32,863 nucleotides of DNA from Thermoleophilaceae bacterium (GCA_025928345.1 JAICJR010000012.1:1-32863), one strand, 5' to 3'; numbered from the stretch's first letter, positions 7,593 to 15,970 are shown. Made by a program: numbers and translations. The notes: generated by a model from the letters alone, not told the origin.

Positions 7593-9260
7593 GTGTTCCG
7601 TCGTTCTGTGAAGCGCTCGCTCCTCACCCTGGCCACGCTCGCGCTCGCCGTGCTCGGCCCGGCGGCAGCAGCCAATGCGGGCACGCCGCACGCGAGCGAC
7701 TTCGAGCTCAGGCCGCCCTCTGCGGCGGCTTCAGCATCGTCGGCTGGGATCGTGTCGAAGCCGCTGCGCGCGCCGCGACGCTTCAGCCTCGTGGGCATGC
7801 GCTGGCGGGGCCCCGCGGAGCCGGCGATCTCGCTGCGGGTCCGGCGCAACGGCCATCGGTGGACTCGCTGGATTCGCCTGCCAGGCGCGCCGGACGGAGC
7901 ACCCGATCCGCGCGCGCAAGAGGGACGAGCCGCCCAGGGCGAGTCATCGCCGGTGTGGGTGGGGAGCGCGGACTGGGTCCAGTACCGGCTGTCGAGCCGC
8001 GTGCGAGGGCTGCGACTTCACTTCGTCAGGGTGATGAACGACGGCTGGCACCCCCGTGCGACGCGCGCGCAGGCAGGGCAGCCCGCGATCCAGCCTCGCA
8101 GCGCGTGGGATCCGGCGAACCAGTGCCCGCCGCGCACCGCGCCGCAGTACGGGAACGTGCAGGTGGCGTTCGTCCACCACACAGTGTCGCTGAACGACTA
8201 CCAGCCCACGGACGTGCCCTCGATCATCCTCGGGATCTGTCGCTACCACCGCAACTCGAACGGGTGGAACGACATTGGCTACAACTTCCTCGTCGACAAG
8301 TTCGGCACCCTCTGGGAGGGCCGCGCGGGCGGGATCGACCAGCCGGTGGTGGGCGCGCAGGCTCAGGGCTTCAACTCGCAGTCCACCGGCATTGCGAACA
8401 TCGGGACCTTCGACGACGTGCCCGAGACGGACGCCGCCATGAACTCCATGGCGCAGCTCATCCGCTGGAAGCTCCCGCTGAGCGGCGTCCCCACGGACGG
8501 CAGCGTGACGCTCGTGTCCGCCGGCGGCAGCGACAACCGCTACCCGGCCGGCGCGCGGGTCACGCTCGATCGCATCTCCGGCCATCGCGACGTGGACGCC
8601 ACCGACTGCCCGGGAGTCGACCTCTACGCCCAGCTTCCGACCCTGCGCGCGCTCGTGGGCAACGTGACCGTGGTGAAGCAGCGCACGCGCATCGCGGCGG
8701 CGATGCAGCCGTCGCTTCTCGTGTACCCCCACCGCACCGCGATCACGGGAACGCTGGCGCTGATCGACACCACGCCGTTCCCGGCCGCGCCGCTGCAGGT
8801 GCAGCTCTACGGGAAGAGCGGCTGGCACACGATCATGCAGGCCACGTCCGCCGCCGACGGCAGCTTCTCCGTGCCGTTCTCGACGCACGTGGGGCACCAG
8901 TTCCGGGTTGTCTATGCCGGCGACGGGTCGCACCTGCCGAGCACGTCGTCGCGGCTCACCCTGCACGTGCGCCCGCGCGTGCTGATTCGCCGTTCGGTGA
9001 AGCGCGCGCGTGTGGGACGCACGCCGATCATCACCGGCGTGATCCAGCCGGCCAAGAGCCGCGTGCGGCTCGTGATCAACCGCCGGGTGGGACATCACAA
9101 CGTTCGCGTGGCGAGCTTCAAGCTGCGCGCGCGTCACGGCCGCTTCCGCAAGGCCTTCCGGCTGCCGGTGCGCGGCCTCTACAGCTACAGGGTGCTGTTC
9201 CGCGGCGACCGCTCGAACGCCAAGGCCAGCTCAACCACCCTGCACATCCGCGCGGTATAG
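7593..9260 (+). CDS. Secreted N-acetylmuramoyl-L-alanine amidase (PGRP/Amidase_2 fold)
   Basis: The 555-residue product starts at GTG 7593 and has a classic Sec signal peptide ending near ANAG (residue 30). Residues about 60-150 form a beta domain often found ahead of PGRP domains. The catalytic domain spans about 165-350: RSAW, VAFVHHTVS (zinc ligand His195), WNDIGYNFLVDKFGTLWEGR, and SGHRDVDATDCPG, giving His331 and Cys339 as the other two zinc ligands. The protein should cleave the lactyl-L-Ala bond of peptidoglycan outside the cell. Residues about 360-555 are two or more basic Ig-like repeats that may bind wall glycans. Its tail overlaps the convergent FemAB-like gene by 30 bases. Confidence 0.9.
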   Translation: MFRRSVKRSLLTLATLALAVLGPAAAANAGTPHASDFELRPPSAAASASSAGIVSKPLRAPRRFSLVGMRWRGPAEPAISLRVRRNGHRWTRWIRLPGAPDGAPDPRAQEGRAAQGESSPVWVGSADWVQYRLSSRVRGLRLHFVRVMNDGWHPRATRAQAGQPAIQPRSAWDPANQCPPRTAPQYGNVQVAFVHHTVSLNDYQPTDVPSIILGICRYHRNSNGWNDIGYNFLVDKFGTLWEGRAGGIDQPVVGAQAQGFNSQSTGIANIGTFDDVPETDAAMNSMAQLIRWKLPLSGVPTDGSVTLVSAGGSDNRYPAGARVTLDRISGHRDVDATDCPGVDLYAQLPTLRALVGNVTVVKQRTRIAAAMQPSLLVYPHRTAITGTLALIDTTPFPAAPLQVQLYGKSGWHTIMQATSAADGSFSVPFSTHVGHQFRVVYAGDGSHLPSTSSRLTLHVRPRVLIRRSVKRARVGRTPIITGVIQPAKSRVRLVINRRVGHHNVRVASFKLRARHGRFRKAFRLPVRGLYSYRVLFRGDRSNAKASSTTLHIRAV

Positions 9261-10145
9261 GGGGAAGAAGCCGCCGGCCTCGCGCCCGGCGCTGAGGCGG
9301 TCGTACGCGGCCGGGTCGCACACCAGCTCGTGCGTGTAGAAGGGCGCCGTGTCATTGGCGAAGCCGCGCTTGAAGTGCTCGAGAGCGTCACCCGGCGTTA
9401 GGCCGCCCCCGAGATTGAGCGGAAGCTCTCGCTCGCGCGCGAGGTCGATCATCGCGGCGATCGTGCTCTTGAAGGGCGAGTGCTCGAGCATGCCGTCCGC
9501 CGTGCCGCCGAGGAAGTAGTGCAGGAAGCCGTCGCTCTCGACCACGATCGCGCCCGCGGCGGCGCGGCCGTCGGGCGCCTGGGTGATCAGAAGCCGCGCG
9601 CTCGGCGCCTCGAGCACCTGGCCGAGGTAGTCGTCGCCGAAGAAGTACCGCGGCGCCGCGTCCGTGCGAGTCATCGTTTCCCGGTAGAGCGAGCCGAAGG
9701 CCTCCACGTCGTCGGACTCGGAGGTGGTGTAGCCGAGGCGCTCGTTGCGCCTGATGTGCCGCGCGTGCGTGGAGCGGATCTCGATCTCGGCGCGCGGGTC
9801 CACGAGCTGCACCTCGCTGCGGAGCGTGCCGCCCTCGAGGCACGGCTCGCCCCCGATCCGGTCGCGCAGGAACACGCTCACGAGCCCGCTGCCCGACCAG
9901 TCCACGTGGCGCGGATCGAGCGGCTCGGGCGTGAACGGCACGACCGCGCCGGGATACCCGTAGGCCGAGCTCGCGTCCGCGAGGCCATCGGCGCCCGGCA
10001 CGTCGCGCACCAGGAGACCGGCCGCAAAACGGTCCGCCACCACCAGCGAGTGCGTGACCTGCTCGGCGCGCTGGAACTCGGCGCTGCGGAAGAACGCGGC
10101 GTCGCGCGCGCGCTCGCCGCCGTCCTCGAACAGCTCCGCCCTCAC
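9231..10145 (-). CDS. FemAB/GNAT-type peptidyl or acyl transferase
   Basis: The 304-residue product starts at GTG 10145, which shares GTGA with the stop of the upstream GNAT gene. It has the double-GNAT layout of FemAB-like proteins (BioF2/GNAT_6 type). The core includes HIRRNERLGYTTSES, RYFFGDDYLGQVLE, AAGAIVVESDGFLHYFLGGT, and the closing LGGGLTPGDALEHFKRGFAN, typical of lipid II aminoacyl-transferase relatives. The family moves amino acids from charged tRNA or acyl groups onto peptidoglycan or other surface precursors. As the last gene of a glycan operon it more likely decorates the polysaccharide, but this is inference. The last 30 bases run antisense to the amidase gene. Confidence 0.82.
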   Translation of the reverse strand: MRAELFEDGGERARDAAFFRSAEFQRAEQVTHSLVVADRFAAGLLVRDVPGADGLADASSAYGYPGAVVPFTPEPLDPRHVDWSGSGLVSVFLRDRIGGEPCLEGGTLRSEVQLVDPRAEIEIRSTHARHIRRNERLGYTTSESDDVEAFGSLYRETMTRTDAAPRYFFGDDYLGQVLEAPSARLLITQAPDGRAAAGAIVVESDGFLHYFLGGTADGMLEHSPFKSTIAAMIDLARERELPLNLGGGLTPGDALEHFKRGFANDTAPFYTHELVCDPAAYDRLSAGREAGGFFPLYRADVQGG

Positions 10146-10657
10146 TCGCGGAAGCCCTCGGGCGAGAGGCCGTAGACCACCACGTCGAGCAGCCGGCCCT
10201 CGCGGCGCACGTGGCCGCGCATCACGCCCTCCTCCTCGAACCCGAGCCGCTCGACCACATGCCGCGCGGAGCTGTTCTCGGCCAGGATCAGCTCGAACAC
10301 GCGATGCGCTCCCAGCTCGCCGAACGCCTTCACGATCGTCAGCCGCTGCGCCTCGCTTCCCACGCCGCGGCCCCACAGGTCCGGGTCCCCGATCAGGATC
10401 CCGAGCTCGGGCGCGGCCTGGCGGCCAACGCCGTAGAGCGCGGTGAAGCCCGCGGGCTCGGGACGCTCGTCCACGGTCACCGCCCACTTGAGGTCCGCGC
10501 CTTCGCGCAGCGACGCCCGTTCGACCCAGCGGCGCGCCTCCTCCTCGCTGAACGAGTCGCGCTGCTCCACAAGTCCTTCGACCACCTGCGGCGTGTTGAA
10601 CCAGCGGTGCACCGCGTGGGCATCCATCGGCAGGAAGTCCCTCAACCCGACGCGCAT
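10142..10657 (-). CDS. GNAT acetyltransferase (RimJ/RimL type)
   Basis: The 171-residue product starts at ATG 10657. It is a complete GNAT of Acetyltransf_3 type: LRDFLPMDAHAVHRWFNTP, KWAVTVDERPEPAGFTALYG, the acetyl-CoA loop in DLWGRGVGSEAQRL, then HRVFELILAENSSARHVVER and LGFEEEGVMRGH. It uses acetyl-CoA to acetylate an amine. Relatives act on ribosomal protein N-termini or on amino sugars. Between the sugar transferase gene (9 bases upstream) and the FemAB-like gene (4-base overlap), acetylation of an amino-sugar nucleotide or of the glycan is a reasonable inference. Confidence 0.87.
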   Translation of the reverse strand: MRVGLRDFLPMDAHAVHRWFNTPQVVEGLVEQRDSFSEEEARRWVERASLREGADLKWAVTVDERPEPAGFTALYGVGRQAAPELGILIGDPDLWGRGVGSEAQRLTIVKAFGELGAHRVFELILAENSSARHVVERLGFEEEGVMRGHVRREGRLLDVVVYGLSPEGFRE

Positions 10658-10666
10658 CCCGAGAAC

Positions 10667-11260
10667 CTATCCCGAGTAAAGGCCGTGGCCGGAGACGAGC
10701 AGCCAGAGCGTCTTCACGAGGATCCGCAGGTCGAGCCACAGCGAGCGGTGGTCCACGTACCAGACGTCCAGCTCGATCCGCTCCGGCCACGACAGCGACA
10801 CGCGGCCGTTCACCTGCGCCCAGCCGGTGAGGCCGGGCTTCACCTCGAGGCGGCGGCGCTGCCGGTCCGTGTAGCGCTCCACCTGCGGCGGGATCGTGGG
10901 GCGCGGACCGACGATCGCCATCTCGCCGCGCAGCACGTTCACGAGATTGGGCAGCTCGTCGAGCGAGTAACGGCGCAGCAGCGCGCCAACACGCGTGATC
11001 CGCGGGTCGCCCTGGCTGAGCGGCAGGTCGGGGCCGCTGTCGGAGCCGGACACCATCGTACGGAGCTTGTACATGTCGAACTGCGCGCCGTCCTTCCCAA
11101 CGCGCCGCTGCTTGAAGATCGGCGAGCCGCGCGATTCGAGCCGGATCGCGACCATGGCGACCGCCAGCAGCGGCGACGTGACGACAAGGCCAACGACCGC
11201 GATCACAAAGTCGAGCGCCCCCGGTGCCTCCGACCTCCGACCTCCGACCTCCGACCTCAC
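10667..11260 (-). CDS. Polyprenyl-phosphate sugar-1-phosphate transferase (monotopic PglC/WbaP catalytic type)
   Basis: The 197-residue product is the minimal catalytic form without the N-terminal transmembrane bundle. After residue 14, LDFVIAVVGLVVTSPLLAVA is the re-entrant membrane helix. The diagnostic motifs follow: KQRRVGKDG, MYKLRTM, SLDELPNLVNVLRGEMAIVG PRP and KPGLTGWAQVNGR. It transfers a sugar-1-phosphate from a nucleotide sugar to undecaprenyl phosphate and so starts lipid-linked glycan assembly. The start is GTG 11260, which overlaps the TGA of the GT2 gene; GGGAG lies 8 bases upstream. A four-copy heptanucleotide repeat covers codons 2-12, so any unit gain or loss would shift the frame. 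A longer reading to 11413 would enter the GT2 gene and is rejected. Confidence 0.9.
   Translation of the reverse strand: MRSEVGGRRSEAPGALDFVIAVVGLVVTSPLLAVAMVAIRLESRGSPIFKQRRVGKDGAQFDMYKLRTMVSGSDSGPDLPLSQGDPRITRVGALLRRYSLDELPNLVNVLRGEMAIVGPRPTIPPQVERYTDRQRRRLEVKPGLTGWAQVNGRVSLSWPERIELDVWYVDHRSLWLDLRILVKTLWLLVSGHGLYSG
11228..11255. repeat. Four perfect heptanucleotide tandem repeats at the start of the sugar transferase
   Basis: CTCCGAC occurs four times head to tail at 11228, 11235, 11242 and 11249 with no mismatch (GTCGGAG read on the coding minus strand). It begins 3 bases after the GTG start codon at 11260-11258 and encodes RSEVGGRRSE. Each unit junction also contains GGAGG, which looks like a ribosome binding site. 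Seven is not a multiple of three, so copy-number change would alter the frame of the gene. Confidence 0.85.
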
Positions 11261-12372
11261 CGCTCCTTCTCCCACACGAGCGGAGAGCCGCCGCGCAGCC
11301 AGTCCACGAACCCGACCGCGATCGAGGCGGTGACGAGCGAGTAGTAATAGGCGAGGCGCAGCGGCCTGAGGGGCACAAACGCCCCAAGGACGGCGGCGAT
11401 GAAAAAGGCACACTGCAGCGCGAGCATCACCGCGTAGATCGTGCCGTGCCCGAGCAGCGCGATGTTGGTCCCGAGCGCCACCAGGTGCAGCAGCGGCGAC
11501 CCATACCGCAGCACCCGGTGTGAGAACAGCTCGAATGCGAACAGCGGTGAATAGCCGCGCGGGTTGAGCATCCCGCCGCGCAGCACCGTGCCGAACGCGC
11601 GGCTCATCATCCGGCGCTTGCGGCGAAACTCGCCCTCGAGCGTGGGCACCATCGGCTCGTCCGCGAGCGCGCCGGCCGCGTACACCGACCGCAGCCCGCG
11701 CCTCGCCATCCGGAACGGCAGCGACAGGTCGCCGGTGTACGGGTCGCCCGGCTTGTAGTGGAAGCGCCGCAGCGCGTAGATCGCGCCGTTGCCCGCGGTG
11801 ATCCCGCCAAGGCGCGACTCGAAGGTGCGCACCGCCATCTCGTAGCGCCAGTAGGCGCCCTCCTGGTTGGCGGCGCCGTCGTCCACCGTGAAGCGCACCT
11901 GGCCGCAGACGTATCCGACCGACTCGTCGGCGAGCGGCGCAACCAACCTGCGCAGCGCGTCTCGCTCCCAGAGGCTGTTCGCGTCCGAGAACGCCAGCAC
12001 CTCGCCGCGCGCGCTCTCCACCGCCGCGTCCTGCGCGGCCGCCTTGCCCATCCGCGGCAGGTCGAGCACCACGTCGGCGCCCGCCGCGCGGGCCAGCTCC
12101 GCGGTCCGGTCCTCCGACCCGTCCGACGCCACGATCAGCTCGAGGCGGTCGCGCGGGTAGTCGAGCGCCAGGACGTTGCGCACCTTCCCCTCGATCACGC
12201 CCTCCTCGTCATATGCCGCCACCACGAGCGAGACGGTCGGCGGCTCCGCCAGATCCGACGGCAGCGACGGTCGGCGGCCGCGCGCGAGCAGCCACAGCAG
12301 GAGCGGGTAGCCCGCGTGCGTGTACACGAGCAGACCCAGCGAGCACCAGAAGACGATCTCCAGGGCGAGCAC
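11257..12372 (-). CDS. Membrane-bound family 2 glycosyltransferase
   Basis: The 371-residue product starts at GTG 12372, 7 bases after the GT4 stop; a longer reading to 12663 would run through the GT4 gene. A membrane helix (1-30) precedes a GT-A domain: VSLVVAAYDEEGVIEGK, LIVASDGSEDRT, PRMGKAAAQDAA, and FSDANSLW, a DxD-like metal site (Asp130-Asn132). TGDLSLPFRMARRG and RRKRRMMSRAF follow at the acceptor side. Two or three hydrophobic helices end the protein. This is the layout of polysaccharide-extending membrane GT2 enzymes (IcaA/ExoU-like). Its stop overlaps the start of the sugar transferase, so the two are translationally coupled and probably act on the same lipid-linked glycan. Confidence 0.88.
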   Translation of the reverse strand: MLALEIVFWCSLGLLVYTHAGYPLLLWLLARGRRPSLPSDLAEPPTVSLVVAAYDEEGVIEGKVRNVLALDYPRDRLELIVASDGSEDRTAELARAAGADVVLDLPRMGKAAAQDAAVESARGEVLAFSDANSLWERDALRRLVAPLADESVGYVCGQVRFTVDDGAANQEGAYWRYEMAVRTFESRLGGITAGNGAIYALRRFHYKPGDPYTGDLSLPFRMARRGLRSVYAAGALADEPMVPTLEGEFRRKRRMMSRAFGTVLRGGMLNPRGYSPLFAFELFSHRVLRYGSPLLHLVALGTNIALLGHGTIYAVMLALQCAFFIAAVLGAFVPLRPLRLAYYYSLVTASIAVGFVDWLRGGSPLVWEKER

Positions 12373-12379
12373 CGCGCGA

Positions 12380-13459
12380 TTATGCGTCAAGCAGCTGGCG
12401 GTAGAGGGCGAGCGTGCGCTCGGCAACCGTGTCCCACGAGTAGGGCCCGGCCGCCGCGCGCGATGCCGCCTCGGCCAGCTCGGCACGTGCAGCCGCATCG
12501 CCGAGCAGCTCGCGCAGAGCCGCCGCCAGTGCATCCTCGTCACCGGGCGGCACCAGCCGCGCCGCGCCATGAGCGGCCACCTCGCCGAAGCCGCCGACGT
12601 CCGACAAGACCAGCGGTTTGCCGAACGCGAGCGCGGTGTAAAGCACGCCCGACTGGTCCGCATCGCGGTACGGGAGCGCCACTACGTCGGCGCGGCGGAA
12701 GTACGCCGGCAGTTCGGCGTCCGAGACGAACCGTGGCACGAAGCGCACCCGCGGGGGAGCGAGTGAGCGCAGCGGAGTCATGTCCACGCGCGGCATGCCC
12801 ACGACCCACAGCTCGGCATCGGGCACAGAGCGCCAGGCGCGCAGAAGAAGGTCCACACCCTTGTAGTCGCGGATCAAGCCGAAGAAGAGCACCACAGGCC
12901 CGTCAACCGCGGCAAGCTCAGGCGGCAGCGGCCGCTCCTCCGGTTGGCGTGTGAGGTAGTCGAACGCGCCGTGCGGAATCACATGCAGCCGCGCCGGGTC
13001 CGCACCGAGCCCGACCGCCTGATCGCGCCCATACTCCGAGTGCACCACCACCGCATCCATCGAGCGCAGCACGCGCTTCCGCGCCGCGGACTGGCCCGGC
13101 CGGCTCTCGTGCGCCACCACGTTGTGCGCGGTCAGCACGCGCGGCCGGCGTGGCGGCAGGAGCCAAGCGTCGATCTGCTCGACGCTGAGCCACTGCCAGT
13201 GCACGATGTCCGCGCGCTCCGCATGCCGCCGGTAGCGCAGCATGTCCGGCACGTGCTCGGCGAGCTTCAGCGCGCGCCGACCGCCCGCGCGCCGGTAGAA
13301 GAACTCCTTAACTTCGTATCCATCAGCCGGCGGTACGGTGCCGTACAGAAAGCGGCTCGTGACGAGCTCGACGTCCACTCCGGCGCGCGCCAGGGCCGCC
13401 GCCAGGGAGCGGTCATAGGGCGGGGTGAACGCCGACGGATCCACGAGCTGCACTTTCAT
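12380..13459 (-). CDS. Family 4 glycosyltransferase (GT-B)
   Basis: The 359-residue product starts at ATG 13459 (MKVQLVDPSAFTPPYDRSL). A TTG at 13474 is possible but would leave almost no space to the divergent gene. The N-terminal half accepts the lipid-linked or glycan acceptor. The C-terminal donor half has VVLFFGLIRDYKGVDLLLRA, AELWVVGMPR, RRADVVALPYRDADQSGVLY and ALAFGKPLVLSDVGGFGEVA. The usual EPxGxxxxE loop is replaced by DADQSGVLYTALAFGKP, as in a subset of GT4 enzymes. It is the first gene of the five-gene glycan operon ending at 9231. Its start lies 17 bases from the divergent GT2 start, so the promoters must overlap neighbouring coding sequence. Confidence 0.88.
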   Translation of the reverse strand: MKVQLVDPSAFTPPYDRSLAAALARAGVDVELVTSRFLYGTVPPADGYEVKEFFYRRAGGRRALKLAEHVPDMLRYRRHAERADIVHWQWLSVEQIDAWLLPPRRPRVLTAHNVVAHESRPGQSAARKRVLRSMDAVVVHSEYGRDQAVGLGADPARLHVIPHGAFDYLTRQPEERPLPPELAAVDGPVVLFFGLIRDYKGVDLLLRAWRSVPDAELWVVGMPRVDMTPLRSLAPPRVRFVPRFVSDAELPAYFRRADVVALPYRDADQSGVLYTALAFGKPLVLSDVGGFGEVAAHGAARLVPPGDEDALAAALRELLGDAAARAELAEAASRAAAGPYSWDTVAERTLALYRQLLDA

Positions 13460-13476
13460 TCCCGGAGGATTCAACC

Positions 13477-14400
13477 GTGTGGCTGTCCTACTGCGTCGTG
13501 AACACGGCCAAGCGCGACCTGCTGATGGCCTGCCTCGACGCGATCGAGCTTGCCACTCCGCCGGGCCTCGAGCGCGAGGTGCTGGTGCTCGACAACGCCT
13601 CGGCCGACGGCTCGGTGGAGGCGGTGATGGCGCGCCGCCAAGGCATCCGCCTGCTCGCCCGCGACCGCCGCAGCGGCAAGGCGGCGAACGACTCGGCGCT
13701 CCTCGAGGCCGCCCGCGGCGAGTACTGCCTGCTGCTGAACGAGGACACGCAGCTGCTGCCGGGAGCGGTGCAGGCGTTGATGGATGCGCTCGATGCCGAT
13801 CCCGGCGCAGCCGCCGCCGGCGCTCAGCTGTTCCACCCGGGCGGCAGGCCGCACCAGTGCGCGTGGCGGCTTCCAGGGGTCGGCACGGCGCTTGCCGGCG
13901 CGCTCTTTCTCCACCGCCTCCTCACCGTCCAGAGCCGCGGCTCGCGCACGCGCCCGGTGGGCTGGACGCAGTCGAGCGCGATGCTCGTGCGGCGAAGCGC
14001 CGCCGAGGATGTGGGCTGGCTCGACCCCGGCTTCTTCGTCTACTCGGACGAGACCGACTTCTGCAAGCGTTTGCACGACGCGGGCTGGCGGATCCTCTGG
14101 GTGCCCGCGGCGCGCGCGATCCACCACGACCAGCTCGCAAGCGACGGTGACGGCGCAGAGCGCCGGATCGTGGAGTTCCAGCGCGGGCGCGACCGCTACA
14201 TGCGCAAGCACCACTCGCCCGCCGCGGCCGCGCTCGTGCGCGTCCTGAGCGCCTGGAGCTACCTGGCGCGCGCACTCGTGTCGCGCCGTCATGCCCGCCG
14301 CTACCTGCTCCACGCGCGGCAGGCGCTGCGACCGTGGACGGGTGAGGGGCTTCGCGAGGCAGCCGACCGGCACGAGACGCCGCTCTCCGAAGCCGCTTAA
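13477..14400 (+). CDS. Family 2 glycosyltransferase (rhamnosyltransferase-like, soluble)
   Basis: The 307-residue product starts at GTG 13477 with a strong GGAGGA 7 bases upstream. The GT-A core shows VLVLDNASADGSVEAV, GKAANDSALLEAARGEYCLL and LNEDTQLLPGAV, with the Asn-Glu-Asp metal site. SSAMLVRRSAAEDVGWLDPG, FFVYSDETDFCKRLHDAGW and AIHH give the acceptor part. This order is typical of WbbL-like rhamnosyl/glycosyl transferases. A basic, Arg-rich C-terminal helix may contact the membrane. It is divergent from the GT4 gene and reads toward two exported repeat proteins. Donor and acceptor sugars cannot be told from the sequence. Confidence 0.88.
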   Translation: MWLSYCVVNTAKRDLLMACLDAIELATPPGLEREVLVLDNASADGSVEAVMARRQGIRLLARDRRSGKAANDSALLEAARGEYCLLLNEDTQLLPGAVQALMDALDADPGAAAAGAQLFHPGGRPHQCAWRLPGVGTALAGALFLHRLLTVQSRGSRTRPVGWTQSSAMLVRRSAAEDVGWLDPGFFVYSDETDFCKRLHDAGWRILWVPAARAIHHDQLASDGDGAERRIVEFQRGRDRYMRKHHSPAAAALVRVLSAWSYLARALVSRRHARRYLLHARQALRPWTGEGLREAADRHETPLSEAA

Positions 14401-14435
14401 CAAACCTCTCACCCCTCTTTCCTATCCTGCACGCG

Positions 14436-15824
14436 ATGCTGAGGTGGATGCGCCGTCGCTGGGCGTACCTCGCGGGCGGCGTAGCGCTCTTGGCGGGTGC
14501 GGCCGTGGCGATATATCTGACGGTCGGTCAACGGCCCGGCGACGTGCTCGACACGAACGTTCCCTTCACGGCTCCTGCTCCGCCGTCCCCGCCGGCGAAG
14601 AAGAAGAAGCCGAAGGCGCCGCCCACGGTCAACTGGCCGCTCTACGGCTACGACATGCAGCGCACCCACTACATGCCGGCCGCCGACGCGAAGTACGTGA
14701 AGCCGCCCTACCGCCAGGTATGGGCGCGCTCGTTCCACAACCTCATGGAGTTCCAGCCCTCGATCCACGGCGGCCAGATGTTCTTCATCGTGAACAACGG
14801 GACGGCGTATTCCCTGCGCACGACCACGGGGAAGATCCTGTGGAAGCGCAAGATCGGCTCGCTCGCCGCCTCGTCGCCCACCTGGTACCAGGGCAAGGTC
14901 TACTTCACGACCCTCTCGGGCCGCCTCACCGCGATGAACGCGAAGAACGGCCACATCGAGTGGGCGAAGAACGTGGGCGCGCGCACGGAGTCGCCGCCGC
15001 TCGCGTACCGCGGGCGCGTGTACTTCGGTGCCGAGAACGACAACGTCTACGCGCTCGACGCCGCCACAGGCAGGCAGATCTGGGTGTACCACGCGTCCGG
15101 CGACGTCACCTCCGGCCCCGCGTTCTCCAAGGGACTCCTCTACTTCGGCGACTACGGCGGGAACGTGCAGGCCGTGCGCGCGAGCAACGGCTCGCTCGTG
15201 TGGAAGACGCACGAGGCCGGGCTGCCGTTCGGACGCTCGGGCGGTTTCTATGGCACGCCCGCCATCGCGTTCGGCCGCGTGTACGTGGGGAACCTCGACA
15301 GCAAGGTCTATTCGTTCGACGCGAGCAACGGGAAGCTCGCGTGGAGCAAGTCCACCGGCGGCTACGTGTACGCCGCGCCGGCCGTGGCCGCCGTGCCGGG
15401 CGTCACGCCGACGGTGTTCGTGGGCTCGTACGACCACCGCTTTTACGCACTCAACGCTCGCGACGGCGGCGTGCGCTGGAGCTACTCGGCGAGCGGTCCG
15501 ATCTCGGGTGCGGCGAGCGTGATCGGCCGGATCGTCTACTTCTCCACGCTCGACTCCCTGCACACCTATGGGCTAGACGTCAGGAATGGCAAGGTGAAGT
15601 TCAGCGTCGCGCGCGGCGCGTACAACCCGGCGATCTCAGACGGGCGCTGGCTCTTCATCACGGGGCACTCGGGCGAGACCGCGTACGAGCCGCTTCACCA
15701 ACCGAAGGCCACCGCGGCCATCGGCGCGGCGGCGCGCAAGACACACCGCGCGCGGGTGCACAAGAAGAAGCACCGGCACGCCAAGCATCACAGGCACCGC
15801 CACCACAAGCGCAAGCATCGCTAG
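14436..15824 (+). CDS. Exported PQQ-type beta-propeller protein with His/Lys-rich tail
   Basis: The 462-residue product starts at ATG 14436. A signal-anchor helix (about 10-30) and a Pro/Lys linker precede a BamB-like propeller of roughly seven blades with repeated (A/T)xxGxxxW endings: TGKILWKRKIG, NGHIEWAKNVG, TGRQIWVYHASG, NGSLVWKTHEAG and NGKLAWSKSTGG. There are no quinoprotein dehydrogenase residues, so a structural or binding role is likely. The last 30 or so residues are almost only His, Lys and Arg (for example KKKHRHAKHHRHRHHKRKHR), which could bind metal or anionic polymers outside the cell. It lies 35 bases after the GT2 gene, probably on the same transcript. Confidence 0.86.
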   Translation: MLRWMRRRWAYLAGGVALLAGAAVAIYLTVGQRPGDVLDTNVPFTAPAPPSPPAKKKKPKAPPTVNWPLYGYDMQRTHYMPAADAKYVKPPYRQVWARSFHNLMEFQPSIHGGQMFFIVNNGTAYSLRTTTGKILWKRKIGSLAASSPTWYQGKVYFTTLSGRLTAMNAKNGHIEWAKNVGARTESPPLAYRGRVYFGAENDNVYALDAATGRQIWVYHASGDVTSGPAFSKGLLYFGDYGGNVQAVRASNGSLVWKTHEAGLPFGRSGGFYGTPAIAFGRVYVGNLDSKVYSFDASNGKLAWSKSTGGYVYAAPAVAAVPGVTPTVFVGSYDHRFYALNARDGGVRWSYSASGPISGAASVIGRIVYFSTLDSLHTYGLDVRNGKVKFSVARGAYNPAISDGRWLFITGHSGETAYEPLHQPKATAAIGAAARKTHRARVHKKKHRHAKHHRHRHHKRKHR

Positions 15825-15849
15825 CGACGGCGCCGCGGCCCGCGTTAGG

Positions 15850-15970
15850 GTGAAGCATCCGCCGCTTCATCACCACACTGCTCGCCGTCGCGACCCTCGT
15901 CGCGCTCGCCGCGGCGCGTGCCGAGGCCACACCGGGTGACTTCGACCAGTCCTTCGCCGGCACCGGTTTC
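15850..15970 (+). other. Displaced signal-peptide coding segment of the delta-60 gene (start disrupted)
   Basis: In the frame of the following gene, codons 15854-15928 read SIRRFITTLLAVATLVALAAARAEA, a convincing Sec signal peptide shown here only to define it by position: charged RR at 15860-15865, hydrophobic core to 15910, AEA cleavage site. The frame has no ATG, GTG or TTG; TGA at 15851-15853 precedes it directly. GTG at 15850 is one base out of frame. Removing one A from the AA at 15853-15854 would give GTG AGC ATC, a normal start. Either a one-base insertion (real or assembly error) or a rare ATC start is implied. Confidence 0.6.

Noticed and set aside
12751-12780. Motif GAGCGAGTGAGCGCAGCGGA inside the GT4 gene, resembling simple repeats seen in many GC-rich genomes
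   Set aside because: It has no exact tandem period and encodes part of the GT4 protein in frame, so no repeat element is claimed.
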